Assembly: GCA_039566865.1 (NCBI GenBank)
Contig: CM076962.1
Coordinates: 3,218,743 to 3,282,742, forward strand
Source of the DNA: Aurelia coerulea
Lineage: Eukaryota; Cnidaria; Scyphozoa; Semaeostomeae; Ulmaridae
Length of the DNA stretch: 64,000 bases
Direction of reading: 5' to 3'
The position numbers were made by a program, and so were the translations under genes. Positions 47,446-59,100 of the stretch are shown here, one piece after another. Below the pieces are notes generated by a model. That model did no database searches, was not told the DNA's origin, and was given only the letters and a program-made list of their open reading frames with translations. Positions within the stretch are counted from its first letter, which is position 1; every line of letters begins with the position of its first letter.

Positions 47446-47968
47446 CCGGGTGTCCCAAAAAAGTACTCCCGTTTGAAAAATCACCAAAATTTGATTACAT
47501 GACCGATCTTCACTTCTCTTTTTTTGCCAAGTAGATCAAGGACCAAGCTATTTTCCCAGAGCATAGCTGATCTTGCAATTGGTTTAAAACTAGCAAATTT
47601 AGCTCTTTTTGGGGCTACATGGGTTTGAATCATACTGCAAAAAGCATTTATGCTTGCCAGATCAATTTCTAGTTTCGTCATAAATGACAGAAAGAAATGC
47701 AGACTATAACTGGAGAATTCGACGATGATGAAAAATCTGAAAATTTTGACTGTTAGGCAGGATTGAGTATTTTGCTTAAGAAGTATAGCTCAAAATGAGG
47801 TTTTTCAACGTGTAATTTTTCTACATTTTTGCATTAAAAGCAAACATTTTAGCACTATAAATATTTATGGGTCTTTGACAAAACAAGTCAAAAAGAAAAT
47901 TTTATCAAAGGTTTGATAACCAATTTTTGGTGATTTTTTAAACAGGAGTACTTTTTTGGGACACCCGG
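47446..47968. mobile_element. Mariner-type MITE, 523 bp
   Basis: CCGGGTGTCCCAAAAAAGTA at the left and TACTTTTTTGGGACACCCGG at the right, with TA on both sides. Its right arm matches the element that starts at 63764. Confidence 0.85.
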
Positions 47969-48158
47969 TAGCACGGCAGCAGAACGGCAATGGCACATTG
48001 TCTGCATCGAGCTAGAATTCTAGCTTGAGATAAACAGATGGCTCTGAAGAGAGTGCCATAGCATTAGCTCCAAATGGGCTCGGCACTTTTTCAGACCAAG
48101 GGTGAATGGGTGAGTGGTCAAGTGTCTTTTACAGTTTCCGTCAGGTAACTGAAGGTAA

Positions 48159-48503
48159 GGGACCTGTCATAGAGTATCTACTACGGAGGGCGGAGGATAT
48201 AGGCCGGGGCCACAAACAATTTTAAGTGTTTCACAATGGGCCATAGAAAATGCTTGCAGCTTTTGAATGGGCCACGAAATTTTTTTGAACAAATCTAACC
48301 AAAAGTTTTAAATATACAAGAGAAATGAAACGACCAAATAACTTTATGCTATTAGCATGCTCAAAATAAACCATGAAATTTTGACATGGACAATGGGCCA
48401 TGGGATTTTTCTATCTCTGTTTATAAGGGCCATGAAATTTTTTTGGAAAAAGTCACATAACCTCCCCCCCCCCCCCGGTAGTAGATACTTTACGGCAGGT
48501 CCC
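48159..48503. mobile_element. Harbinger-like MITE, TAA target duplication
   Basis: GGGACCTGTCATAGAGTATC at the left and GATACTTTACGGCAGGTCCC at the right, flanked by TAA at 48156-48158 and 48504-48506. A C run lies beside the right arm. Confidence 0.75.
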
Positions 48504-48506
48504 TAA

Positions 48507-49525
48507 GGTTGGTCGAGTGAGGTCAAAATCTGGAAGGGTGACCTTTCGGAGGCCTGACCAAGTAACTCATTTCAGAGTCCTTCGGAACGGACGTTAAACT
48601 AGGGCCCTGTGAGCGGCAAACATAGTGGGCCTAAATTAACTAGACATAGCCAGAAATGTTTCCAGCCTACTCAAAATAAAGTAATGAATGAATGGAAAAC
48701 AGAACGTCGCGGCAACGCTTTGCCAGGAGCAATACTTTCCTGTAGTCCCCGGTTCGTAAATTTTCAAAAGAATTTCTTTTTTGCTTTCATCGTGGTAATT
48801 TCGTCTCTGCCTTGATTTCGAATCTCTACGTATCGTCTGATTCTGGCCCCATGTGGATTAGCACCAATGCAGTGCCAAAATAACTTATGGCAAAGCTACA
48901 ATCTTGGCCAAAATACTTGGGACAAGTCACAAAATTGCACTACTTCGGTCTTTGATTACGTTCCCCCGCTCCCCCCGTTTCAAAATTGCTTGAATCAAAC
49001 GCCTTTCGACCTTCTCAACATTAGGGGGAGGGGGGATTAGGAGGCTCTAAACGTATGTTTTCTCCTCGATATTTTAGGAAACATCATGAAGACACTGAAA
49101 TTTGCCTATGTCCCAGCTTCTTTTGGCCAGGATTGTAGGACAACGTCTGAGCCAGATCTAAGAATTCCTTTAAAATACGTGGAACAAACATTTGGCTTCC
49201 ACTGAACAACAATTTCAAAAAGAATTGGGAGTGGGCTTAACAGACTTTTCTAATGTTAGAAGTCAGAGTAAAGTTGTGGTCATGCTGAAACAATCTTTAC
49301 CGACAGAAAGCAACTGCTAATTCTCTGAATCTTATTCATCATCCCAACTCTCTGATTCAAAAATTTTAATCGTTTCTTCCTTTTTTAGGTTTTTCTTGGC
49401 AATTGCTAAGATCAATATTCAACAAAAAATATCTAAAACAGAATTCTGTAATTCGACTCTATTTTTAAGCTCTGTACCACACGATAGTCAAAGAATGAAG
49501 CTTCAAAATGGTTAAAATAGACATT
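48507..49525. other. Gene-free stretch
   Basis: I see no exon, RNA gene or TIR pair. The flanks of the 48159 MITE join into one continuous sequence. Confidence 0.45.
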
Positions 49526-49901
49526 GGCTGCGGTCACACTAGACGTTTTTACCCCGTTGTATCCCTTGAAAACAACGGGTTAACTACGCTGTGATATGTG
49601 ACCGCATTTGGTTTTCACAGACAACGCTGTTACAGCGCTTTGGTCCTGAGAGCTGATTCCATAAGAAAATTATCACATGCAAAGCAACGGGCAAAACAAG
49701 GTCCCGACCTATATTTCAGCTTTATTTTGGAGAATGAACCAATCACAGCCATGCGTAGTTGTCACATGATAAATCATATCACAGTGTGACCGGGTGTCAT
49801 TGTGCCGTTATGTTGCCGTACTTTCTGGCTACAAAAACAAATTGCAAGAAAGTGAAGCAATTCATATTACAACGGGAAAATACAGTAGTGTGACCGCAGC
49901 C
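49526..49901. mobile_element. TIR element, 376 bp, ATT duplication
   Basis: GGCTGCGGTCACACTA at the left and TAGTGTGACCGCAGCC at the right, with ATT on both sides (49523-49525, 49902-49904). GTGTGACCG motifs also recur inside. Confidence 0.75.
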
Positions 49902-50177
49902 ATTGTTCCTGATAGCAAACTACTCGCAGTTTCTACAATTGAACTATTTTTGGGAAAGCTGCTGTTGGGAACATTGATTTCAAGATAAAATACACCGCAA
50001 CAAACTCGTACATAAATATGCACAAACTTAAAAAGTTTCAATATTTACAGTCAACTTCTGCGAGGTATGGCACGTTATCAACAGTATAGGATTGCACATC
50101 TGTGTCCGTTGCATTTATTCTTGGGACGACACTTTCAAGAAGGTCTCTGAAGGCCTATAAGATATAAATTCCTCGTT

Positions 50178-50465
50178 AGCAGAGGTTCCAAATCTGTAAA
50201 AAGGTTGGCATAAAAGTACATGACCTTTTCTATAAACTGAATGGCTTCAAAGAAAAGTTTCGCTCTAATTCTACCGTTGGCTTTTCTGAGATCTTCAAGA
50301 TGTTTAGAATTGTAGGATCTTTTTCTTTCTTGAGAATTTTCTTTCTTGAGAATTCTTGAGATCTTTTCTTCCTTGAGAATTCAAGAAAAGTCTTAAAACC
50401 AACGAAATTTACAACATTTTGGCGAAACATGAAATAATTTTCAAAAGCCATATTATAGACATCCT
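50178..50465. mobile_element. Fold-back element F5, left half
   Basis: GCAGAGGTTCCAAATCTGTA followed by the family's left arm. It stops before the CRE core, which is absent. Confidence 0.65.
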
Positions 50466-51269
50466 ACTTGATAGCTAGAGAGATCGAAGTATTTTTGTGA
50501 TTTTTTCTGCTTTTTCACGAGTACAGAAAATATAGGCAAATTCGATTTTACGAAAATTGCATGGTTGCGAAAAGTCGTAAAAAGGCGTAAAACTCATGAT
50601 CAAATCGTAAAGGAGATTAACATCACAAAGAAAATTAAAAAGTATGACAGCTCCACCATTTTTCAACGGATTTTTATGGAGATGGTTGTAAACATTAATT
50701 GAATATCTGAAGAGCAACATCATGCAAAATTTTGGCGAGAATCTTTTGCCCTTTTGTCGCAATCTTCAGGCAAACGGGGCATAATCTTTTTGTACAATTT
50801 TAAGGGTAAGGAATATCGTCTGCACAGTTATGGCATTGGAATTGAAAATCTTCACTATTTGTTCGAAAATTTATTTCTTATAACTCCTGAGAAAGGCGAG
50901 CTGCCTTTGCGCACTCGAGTGCGTTAAGAGATTCCTGACGATTTGATCAAGTGGTTTAGGCCCTTTTGAAAGGCATTTCGCAAATCAAGAGCAAACCACT
51001 TAAGCGCAGAGAAAATACCAAAAGAATACACATTCTGAAAACAGTAGAGTTGGCAGATTTCGCAGAAAAACATAATTCTGAAAAAGTGAAAGTGCGAAAG
51101 CAGTGCTCGTTCAAGCGAATTGAAGCCATTGTAATCGTAGAAAATATCGGACTTTTGTTATGCAAATCCTGAGAGAAAAGAATTCACAATACTTCGTTCT
51201 ATTTTTCGAATGTTTTGTAAACTTTTTCATTCAAGAAATAAGGCTCTTTGCGATCTCTCGAAAGTCTAC

Positions 51270-51620
51270 CAGTTTTAGGAGCAGAACGTTGCTTCGAAAC
51301 CCTACCATTTTCAGTAGAGCCCAGAAGAATACGTCAGCAATCTCTCGTAAGTCTACCGAAAACAGAATGACCAAAAGGATGGGCATTCGAAAGAAATGAT
51401 CTGAAGTCTGCAAGGTCTACCATTTTCAGTAGGACGAGGAAGAGTGAGGAGGGCCCCTTGAAAACCAGCTTCTGCTGAAGGCCAACCCTCCTTAAAAGAA
51501 TTAAATGTGAAATATGAAATACTAAATGACACCAAAAGAATGGGATTCTAGTTTGTACCAAATCTACTGTTTTCAGAAAATGAGCAAAAGAATACGCCCT
51601 AAATAAAAGTAAACAAGCCA
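51270..51620. repeat. Degenerate tandem motif repeat
   Basis: TCTACCATTTTCAGTAG-like motifs recur at about 51270, 51300, 51350, 51418 and 51560, with GAATACG and AAAAGAAT between them. The region overlaps the dispersed repeat shared with 1670-1795. Confidence 0.45.
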
Positions 51621-51976
51621 CGCTACACACACAAGGACCCTCAATTTACGCTCATCTCATTGAAGTGAATTGATGTTGTTGTTGTCGCTTCAGTGTAGTT
51701 ATAGCGTCCATCAGTCTCTGGATAACTACGAAGGTGTGATCAGTCTTAAAGTAAACAACATACCTCACATGCATTTCTTTCCATGTTATTCCCCCAGATG
51801 TAAAGATTCCTCAGAATCTGATTTGGATACAAACACCCAGCCAATGCGCAAAGTCCTCTTCCATTTATTGTGTTTCCTCGAACCACCAAACTAAGAGAGA
51901 ATCATATCATGAAATACAAATGTCGGGACTTGTGAGAGTTGTTTAGGGAGTCTATGGAATGACTACAACATCGATA

Positions 51977-52486
51977 ACATACGTTCCAAATCTTTAACTC
52001 GGCGTAAAAAGGTGGGTGTAAAAATTCTATGACCTATTTCTTCCGATTGAATGGCTTGAAAGAAACTTTTTATACTTATATAAAATTCTACCACTGGAAT
52101 TTTCAGAAGTTTTGAATATGTTTTGAAATTACAGGGTATCTTACATTTCAACTCATTTGAGGATGTGACGTCATCAAATTTCTAAATCATAAACCAGAAG
52201 AGTGACAGACTTTTGCTTGATGCCATATTGTAGGCATCTATAAACTATGGTTCTCTTCTAAATCATTTCATGTTGCGTCAAACAATTTAGAATTAAGATG
52301 GCTTTAAGTTTTTTTTGAAAATTGTTCTTTAATTCTTGAAAAAGAAGAAAAACATTCTAATTCTGAAAATAAGGAAAATTTCAGAAAAGTCCAACGGTAG
52401 AGCTACACAGAAGTAGCTAAAGTTTCTTTGAAGTCATTCAGTTAAAAGAAATAGGTCACTGAATTTTACACCAACCTTTGCTAACA
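51977..52486. mobile_element. Fold-back element F6
   Basis: Left arm CGTTCCAAATCTTTAACTCG, TGACGTCA at 52166-52173, right arm to TTTTACACCAACCTTTG. A second arm-like sequence (ATAGGTTCCAAATCTTTAAA) follows at 52526. Confidence 0.75.
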
Positions 52487-52689
52487 TCGATGATATCGTT
52501 ATTGATAGACCTACTGGGCGCTAACATAGGTTCCAAATCTTTAAAAAGGTCGACGAGCTCCTTATCTAAATACTGGGCACCTGTCAATGCGGCAAATTTC
52601 TGTCTCGGTAAGTGGGCTGGAATTTCTCCATGTAAACACACAATTGAAATCCGCTCGCTTACCGAGCCAGCCCGTTTACCAGGGTCATA

Positions 52690-53090
52690 TAAACAGGCCC
52701 TTAGTAGTTTTTCTTTATATTCAATATAAAATTTACAAAACTGAAATTACTTAAAACAACACTAACGAACTGCTTTATTACAGTACAAGGACGATACCAT
52801 GGGGAGCAGAAGGCCATGACTACCCCATGGCTTTAACATAAAGACGGGCAACTAAATTAAACCTAAATATACAATTAAATACAATTACTAAAGGCTATGC
52901 ATAAACAATTTTTACTGATAAACACTGGAGTTGGTTTCACATTGGATGTCAGGCAACCATAGACGATGATGCTGAACAACAGGACCCCAGCCGAGAGAAT
53001 AACAACGACAACAACTGCCGAGGTCACTGCCCCTCACCGAGAGTCACCATCGCTCAAAACACCTCGCCCACCCTACCAGGTCGGGGTTGC
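52690..53090 (-). mobile_element. LINE or SINE 3' end, minus strand
   Basis: On the minus strand, AAAGCCATGGGGTAG, CCCCATGGTATCGTCC and TTATATTGAATATAAAG match the order of blocks at 59156-59255 (plus). The conserved 3' UTR shape suggests a shared retrotransposon family. Confidence 0.5.
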
Positions 53091-53177
53091 TTTTCACAAG
53101 ATTGAAAGACTTTTAATAATGTTCCTGGTTAAGAAATTAGACACACGAATTGAGGAAATTAAGATGTATTTACTCAC

Positions 53178-56100
53178 GTGATTAAAGTACTATTAGCAGT
53201 AGCCAAAGCCTCACTGATGTATTCAGCCCCATGGTCTTCAATTCGATTATAAGCGAGGTTCAAGTGCTCTAAAGGTGTGTTCTGCTTCAAGAGCTGAGCA
53301 ATGCAATAGGCTCCATCTCGTGATATTCGATTTCTAAAAAAGAAAATTCTAAGCATTCTCAGAAAATAAACAAGAAATACCAGGATGAGCCAAAAAAAAA
53401 CTTCACAAGCTAGGTCATAACTACCGGGTGAGTCAGAAAAAAGAATCCCCTCTTGGAAGGCCACTGCTACATGAATATCAAAGCAATACTATTGAAAATT
53501 GGCTTGTTTTATTCCCAATATGTTCAATTAGGTTCAGTAATTTACTTAGTCTGATAACCAGACCCTACTAAGGAAACATTTCATCTTACATTTTAAGATA
53601 ATTATCTTACATTTCAACTCATTTGAAGATGTGACGTGATCAAATTTCTAAATCATAAACGAGATGAGTCACAGACTCTTGCTTGATGCCATATTGTAGG
53701 CATCCATAAACTATGGTTCTCTTCGAAATCATTTCAAGTTGCGTCAAACAGTTTAAAAATTAAGATGGTTTTAAGTTTTTTTGAAAATTTTCTCGAATTC
53801 TTCAAAAAGAAGAAAAGCACACTAATTCTAAAAATATTGAAGATTTCAGAAAGGTCCAACCGTAGGATTATAGATCAATAGCTCAACTTTCTTTGAAGTC
53901 TCTCAGTTCAAAGAAATAGGTCACTGAATTTTACTCTAGCCTTTTCAAAGCTTTGGAACCTATGCTGTAAGAGAACGAAAAGGCTATCAGGCTATCAAAA
54001 ATTTAATCACTACTGTAGAGCTTCATTAAGGACGTCAAAATCACATCACATGAAAATGCCTGCGAAAGTCTTTTGTTCAGTAATTTAGAACATAGGGCGC
54101 AAGTCTTTAAAAAGGTCGGTGTAAAATTCCATTACAGTTTCCTTTTAATTAAATGGATTGGAAGGAACTTGGGAATTTTTGCTGTAAATCTGCCGTGGAA
54201 ATTTATTGATATCTTGATTAGTTTCAAAATGGCGGCATTTATTAAATTTGAGGCTATGACGTCATCAAATTTCTAAATCCTAAACCATAAAAGCTACAGA
54301 TTTCTGCTTGCCATCATATTTTAGACCAACATAAACTATGGTTTTCTTGAAGGTTATATCCTTTTTCCTCTATTGGTTTAGGGTTTACGATGATTTAAAC
54401 TTTTTCAAAATTGTCCATGAGTTTTTCAAAATTAATTAAATTGCCGCCATTTTAAAAAAAATCAAGATATCAAAATATTTCCACGGCAGATTTACAGCAA
54501 AGTACCATCAGTTCCTTTCAAGGCATTCAATTTAAAGGAAAATGTCATCTAATTTTACACACACCTTTTTAAAGATTCGAAAGGTTTGAGCCCTATGCTG
54601 TAATTTAATGTTGTAGCAAATGCACCGTGGCATATAATTTGAGCCACACTCTTAAAATAACTTTATAAAAGTGGTCTTCAAAAAGATTTTAAAAATAAAA
54701 TACGTACGCTCTCAAGTCAAGATGAGTTAGTGTAAGATTGAACATCAGATTTTCAGCAAGTCTTTCAGCTCCAAAGTTACGAATATCATGCTTTGAAAGG
54801 TGTAGCTCTCGTAGACGACTGTTGACCTGGAAACAGAGAGAGATTGTGAATTCAATTCAATTCAATTTTATTCTTAGAAATACACCCTAATACAAGGTTA
54901 TCATTAAAAATTTGAATTCTATACGACCCAGAAGAAACATAGCTTATCAAGCCTGAGCCGTTAACTAAAATGGGAATATAAAACTAAAAATCTGAATGAA
55001 AATAGTACTAGTAAAATGTAGCTCTTTCAAAATTCAGCAGAGAGGCTAAGCATATATAGGATAAACATTTGTTGATTACAACGCCACGGTTTGTTGGTAA
55101 TCGTAATCTAAGTTAAGGTAGTAGTTGTCTATTATTCTTTGTTTTTTGAACAGGAAGCTCAAAGGAACGTCGGTGCAAACTTTTCACGAATTCTTCCAAT
55201 AAAAGGAAAAAGCTGCCATGGGCATTTCAATACTACCGTAAAAGCTCTATTTAGCCCCTCCTCTAATTAGCCCCTCCCTTTTAAGCCAAAAATTTGAATA
55301 CGCCCCCTTCTAATTAAACCCTCTCCATCACTCATATCAAATACCAGAGTATACCATAGAATTCCCAGTTATTTATGTAAACAACTTTGTATGATAGTTT
55401 TGATACTTACTGTACGTTTGGCTAGCAGTGGAATAAAAATAGTGTGACCGATGTTAACGACAAAAATGTCAATCTATCAGTCATGGGATAACTTAGATGT
55501 GAAAAATTTGTTTGGTAAAAGACCCAGAAATTATAAAAATGGTGGTAAGGGGTTTGTATGAGAACAAGAATGCCATGTTAGATTCTGCTATACATGCCAC
55601 TGACATTTAAATTCAATATAAATGTCATTTTCAGAAACAGAAAGTGGCAGGTAAATCATGGATTAAGGACAGTGCAAAGTTTATTTTATAACATGGCCGG
55701 TGCAAAACGTAACGGGGCAACTACTTTTTTTTAGCTTGCACAAACTGGGTCAACACTTTTTACAAAACAAATAAGAACAGGGCAGTAACTTTTTATCAGC
55801 TGAAGATGAAGTTTGAAATAAAACATGGCTCGTTTTGAGGATAAATTGTGAATCATGCAAGTTGAGAAATGCTTGGAAGGATGTGTATGAAAATGATCCA
55901 AAATGCCCTTGGAGAAGGTGAAGGTGAAGTTGCGGTTTTTAGCGCCAAGCGCCGGGATCGCAGAAGTAGAATAGGCCTAATCGAGTCCGCGACCCCTTGT
56001 CATTACGCTGAAGTGATGGGGCTCTACCTGGGATCGAACCCGGTCCCTCTGACTGTTCTGCCTGCAATGTCAGAGGATTACACCACTGCACCACAAGCCC

Positions 56101-59100
56101 TTGTCAGTTGCTTGCAAGAAAAGAACGATTCATCAGTCATTTCTCTTCATCTTCAAAGTCGAGTTTTTCGCTGACAAAGACTCGTAAGGGCAAGAGTTGA
56201 TTTTACTATGATCTTTGGCCAATTCATCGGTGGTACCACACAACAGCTGCTGCTCATGAATACGGGGCAGATACCTTTTTAAAGGAAAGGGTGATGGGGC
56301 AGTTGGCTTTTTGCAATAATTTCATACAGGATGAGCAGATTTTTTTACAGGAATGTTTGTTCTCCACTGGTCATGTAATATGATAAATTTTGCACGGTCC
56401 CTTGAATCGAACTTGGAATCATCTTCCCCATACACATTCCTTATCAGCATTTTCCTCATTCATGGGTCAAAAAGATAGGGCTCAACTCTTTAAAAAGGTC
56501 GGTGTAGAATTCTATTGCAGTTTTCTTTGAAATAAATGGCTTGGAAGGAACTTAGGGTTTTTTATGTAAATCTGCCGTGGCAATTTATTGATACCTTGAT
56601 TAATTTCAATATGACGCCATTTATTAAACTTGAGGCTATGATGTCATCAAATTTCTAAATCCTAAACCAGAAAAGCTACAGATTTCTACTTACCACCATA
56701 TTGTGGACCGTCATAAACTATGGTTTCTTTGAAGGTTATATAATGGTTCCTCTATTTAGGATTTACGGTTGTTTAAATTTTTTCAAAATTTTCCATGAAT
56801 TTTTTCAAAAATAATGAAATTGCCGCCATTTTGAAAAAAAATCAAGATATCAAAAAAATTCCACGGCAGATTTACAGCAAAGTACCAAAAGTTCCTTTCA
56901 AGCCACCCAAATCAAAGAAAACTGCAAAAGAATTTTACACCGACCTTTTTTAAAGATTTTCACCAAACAAAAATTTTACATTTAAGTTAGCCTTTGATTG
57001 ATAGATTAACATGTTAGTTTTGGACGTCAGAGATGTACTTTTGACTCCAGAGCCCGCCAAACGTGTTACCTTCTATTGACTCAACCGGTATATGGTAACA
57101 TACCTTCAACATATTTGCAATATGAACTGTTGTTTCTTCCTGAAACGGAAACAAAGCAAACGCAATTAAAAAAACTGTATCTTCATATAAATAAAGTCCA
57201 GACACAGGTTCAACTCTTCATGACGCCGTAGTGTCGTGCTACCAAATAGCTATAACAGCTAGCAAATAGCTCAAATAGGTACCAAATTTATTGCATACTT
57301 CTCAGATGAAAAAACAAACAAATTCCTGACAACGACAGAGCATAAACTGCGTAAAATGACGTCATGGAGCAATCTGATATAAGAAAGTATTTTGATAGAT
57401 AAGCTTTTTGAAATGATAAATCAAGAGTTTAAAGGGTCTGTTTCATCCAGCATGCCTTGCACGTGCCGTCTCTTGGTTGGCCTTTGTCGTTGACATTTTG
57501 ATGGTCCATGAAAATGGAGAAAATAATGGCCAATTTAAAGACGGCACGTGCAAGGCATGCTGGATGAAACAGACTCTTTAAGGCATAAGGAACAATGTGT
57601 CAAGTGTTGCCTAATCCCCGATCTGTTACAGGGAGCTATGGGGATTCAAAGTTACGACTTTTTAACGCATGCGTGCGCAGTTTTTGCTCTGACAACAGGT
57701 TACTTCGTTGGAAGATCCCACATTGCAACAGCATATTGTAAGTCATCATCATTTTCAAATTACAGCGTATTTCATATTCCTGCTACAGTAAAAACCCGCA
57801 TAAAAGAACAAGTGGATTAAGAGCATTCAGGCTTAAATTTGGTTTAAAAAGTATCAAAGACATAAGAACACATTCAGCCTGAAAAATGAAAATTGTTCTT
57901 ATGCAAAAAGCTGGATGGCATGAGTTACTGAATTAGATACCGTCAATGTATTTGAACTTTGCTAAATACAATTATGCAACCAAATGAATGTTATCATCTG
58001 TCTTCTGTCATAACAAAACAGTATTTATTTGCTCAGTATTTAATTTCAGAAACAAAAAAACACCCGATAAATAAGAACAAGATTAGCCTGAACCCCCAAA
58101 ACATGTGTTCTTTTATGCGGGTTTTTACTGTAGCTTTGAAGTTGTGACATCATCAAATTGCTAAACCGTAAAAGCTACCAAATTTACCTTGCTACCGGGT
58201 GCGCCAAAATAAACTATGCACGCTTGGCAGGCCACAATAAATCGTACACTGGGCTAAGTTTGAAGATCCATGACTTAATCTTTAGTAAAAGAACCCGAAT
58301 TAGATTCTAGGATTTTTTGCAATCTGTTTCGTTTTTAGTCTTTAGAGCTAGAAGCGAATGTCTTAAAATTTTCGTTCTCGAAAATACTGAAAGCGATCAA
58401 AAACGTCGATCAAGTTTTCAAAAGAATTGACATGAATGGAAAAAGAGAAAACTTATTCGTGGTGATTTGGGATTTAGAAATCGATTAATTGTATCGATTT
58501 ATTTTATTGATTAATCGATCGATTTCTAAATTCCAAATCACCATGAAAAAGTCTTCACTTTGTCCATTCATGTCGAGTCTTTAGAAAATTTGATCAACGT
58601 TTTTTGATCGCCTTTATGTGTTTTCGAAAAACGAAAATTTTAAGAAACTCGCTTCTAGCTCTGAAATCGACAACAAACGAAAATTGCAAAAAAATCCTAA
58701 AATCTAATTCCGTTTTTTGCTAAAGATTAAGTCATGAATCTTCAAAATCTGCCAAGTGTACGATTAATTGTGGCCTACCAAACGTGCATAGTTTATTTGG
58801 CGCACCCGGTAGTAACATGTATTGCAAACTTTTTATCTTTATAATATCAAGCATACAGTCTCCCAGATATATAAAAGATATATCTATATCCTTCATATAT
58901 ATAAAAGTTCAGATAAGTACGCTCTCCCAGTAATACTTTTACGAGAACAATGGCTTACTTACTTGTTTGCTGAAGAATAATGGCCTGTCCAGATTGATAA
59001 ATTTGATCGTTCCGTTGTGATTAAGTACTGTTGCATATGCAATTATACTCTCGGTTCTCTGGGGAATTAAATAAACATTTTATTTCTTTTCGTAGCTTTA

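Noticed and set aside
52456..52641. Further exon of the minus-strand LRR gene
   Set aside because: The frame derives from fold-back arm sequence and shows no LRR pattern or splice sites in the right phase.
57357..57364. Another fold-back CRE octamer
   Set aside because: TGACGTCA is present but no fold-back arms surround it, so it was not counted with the family.
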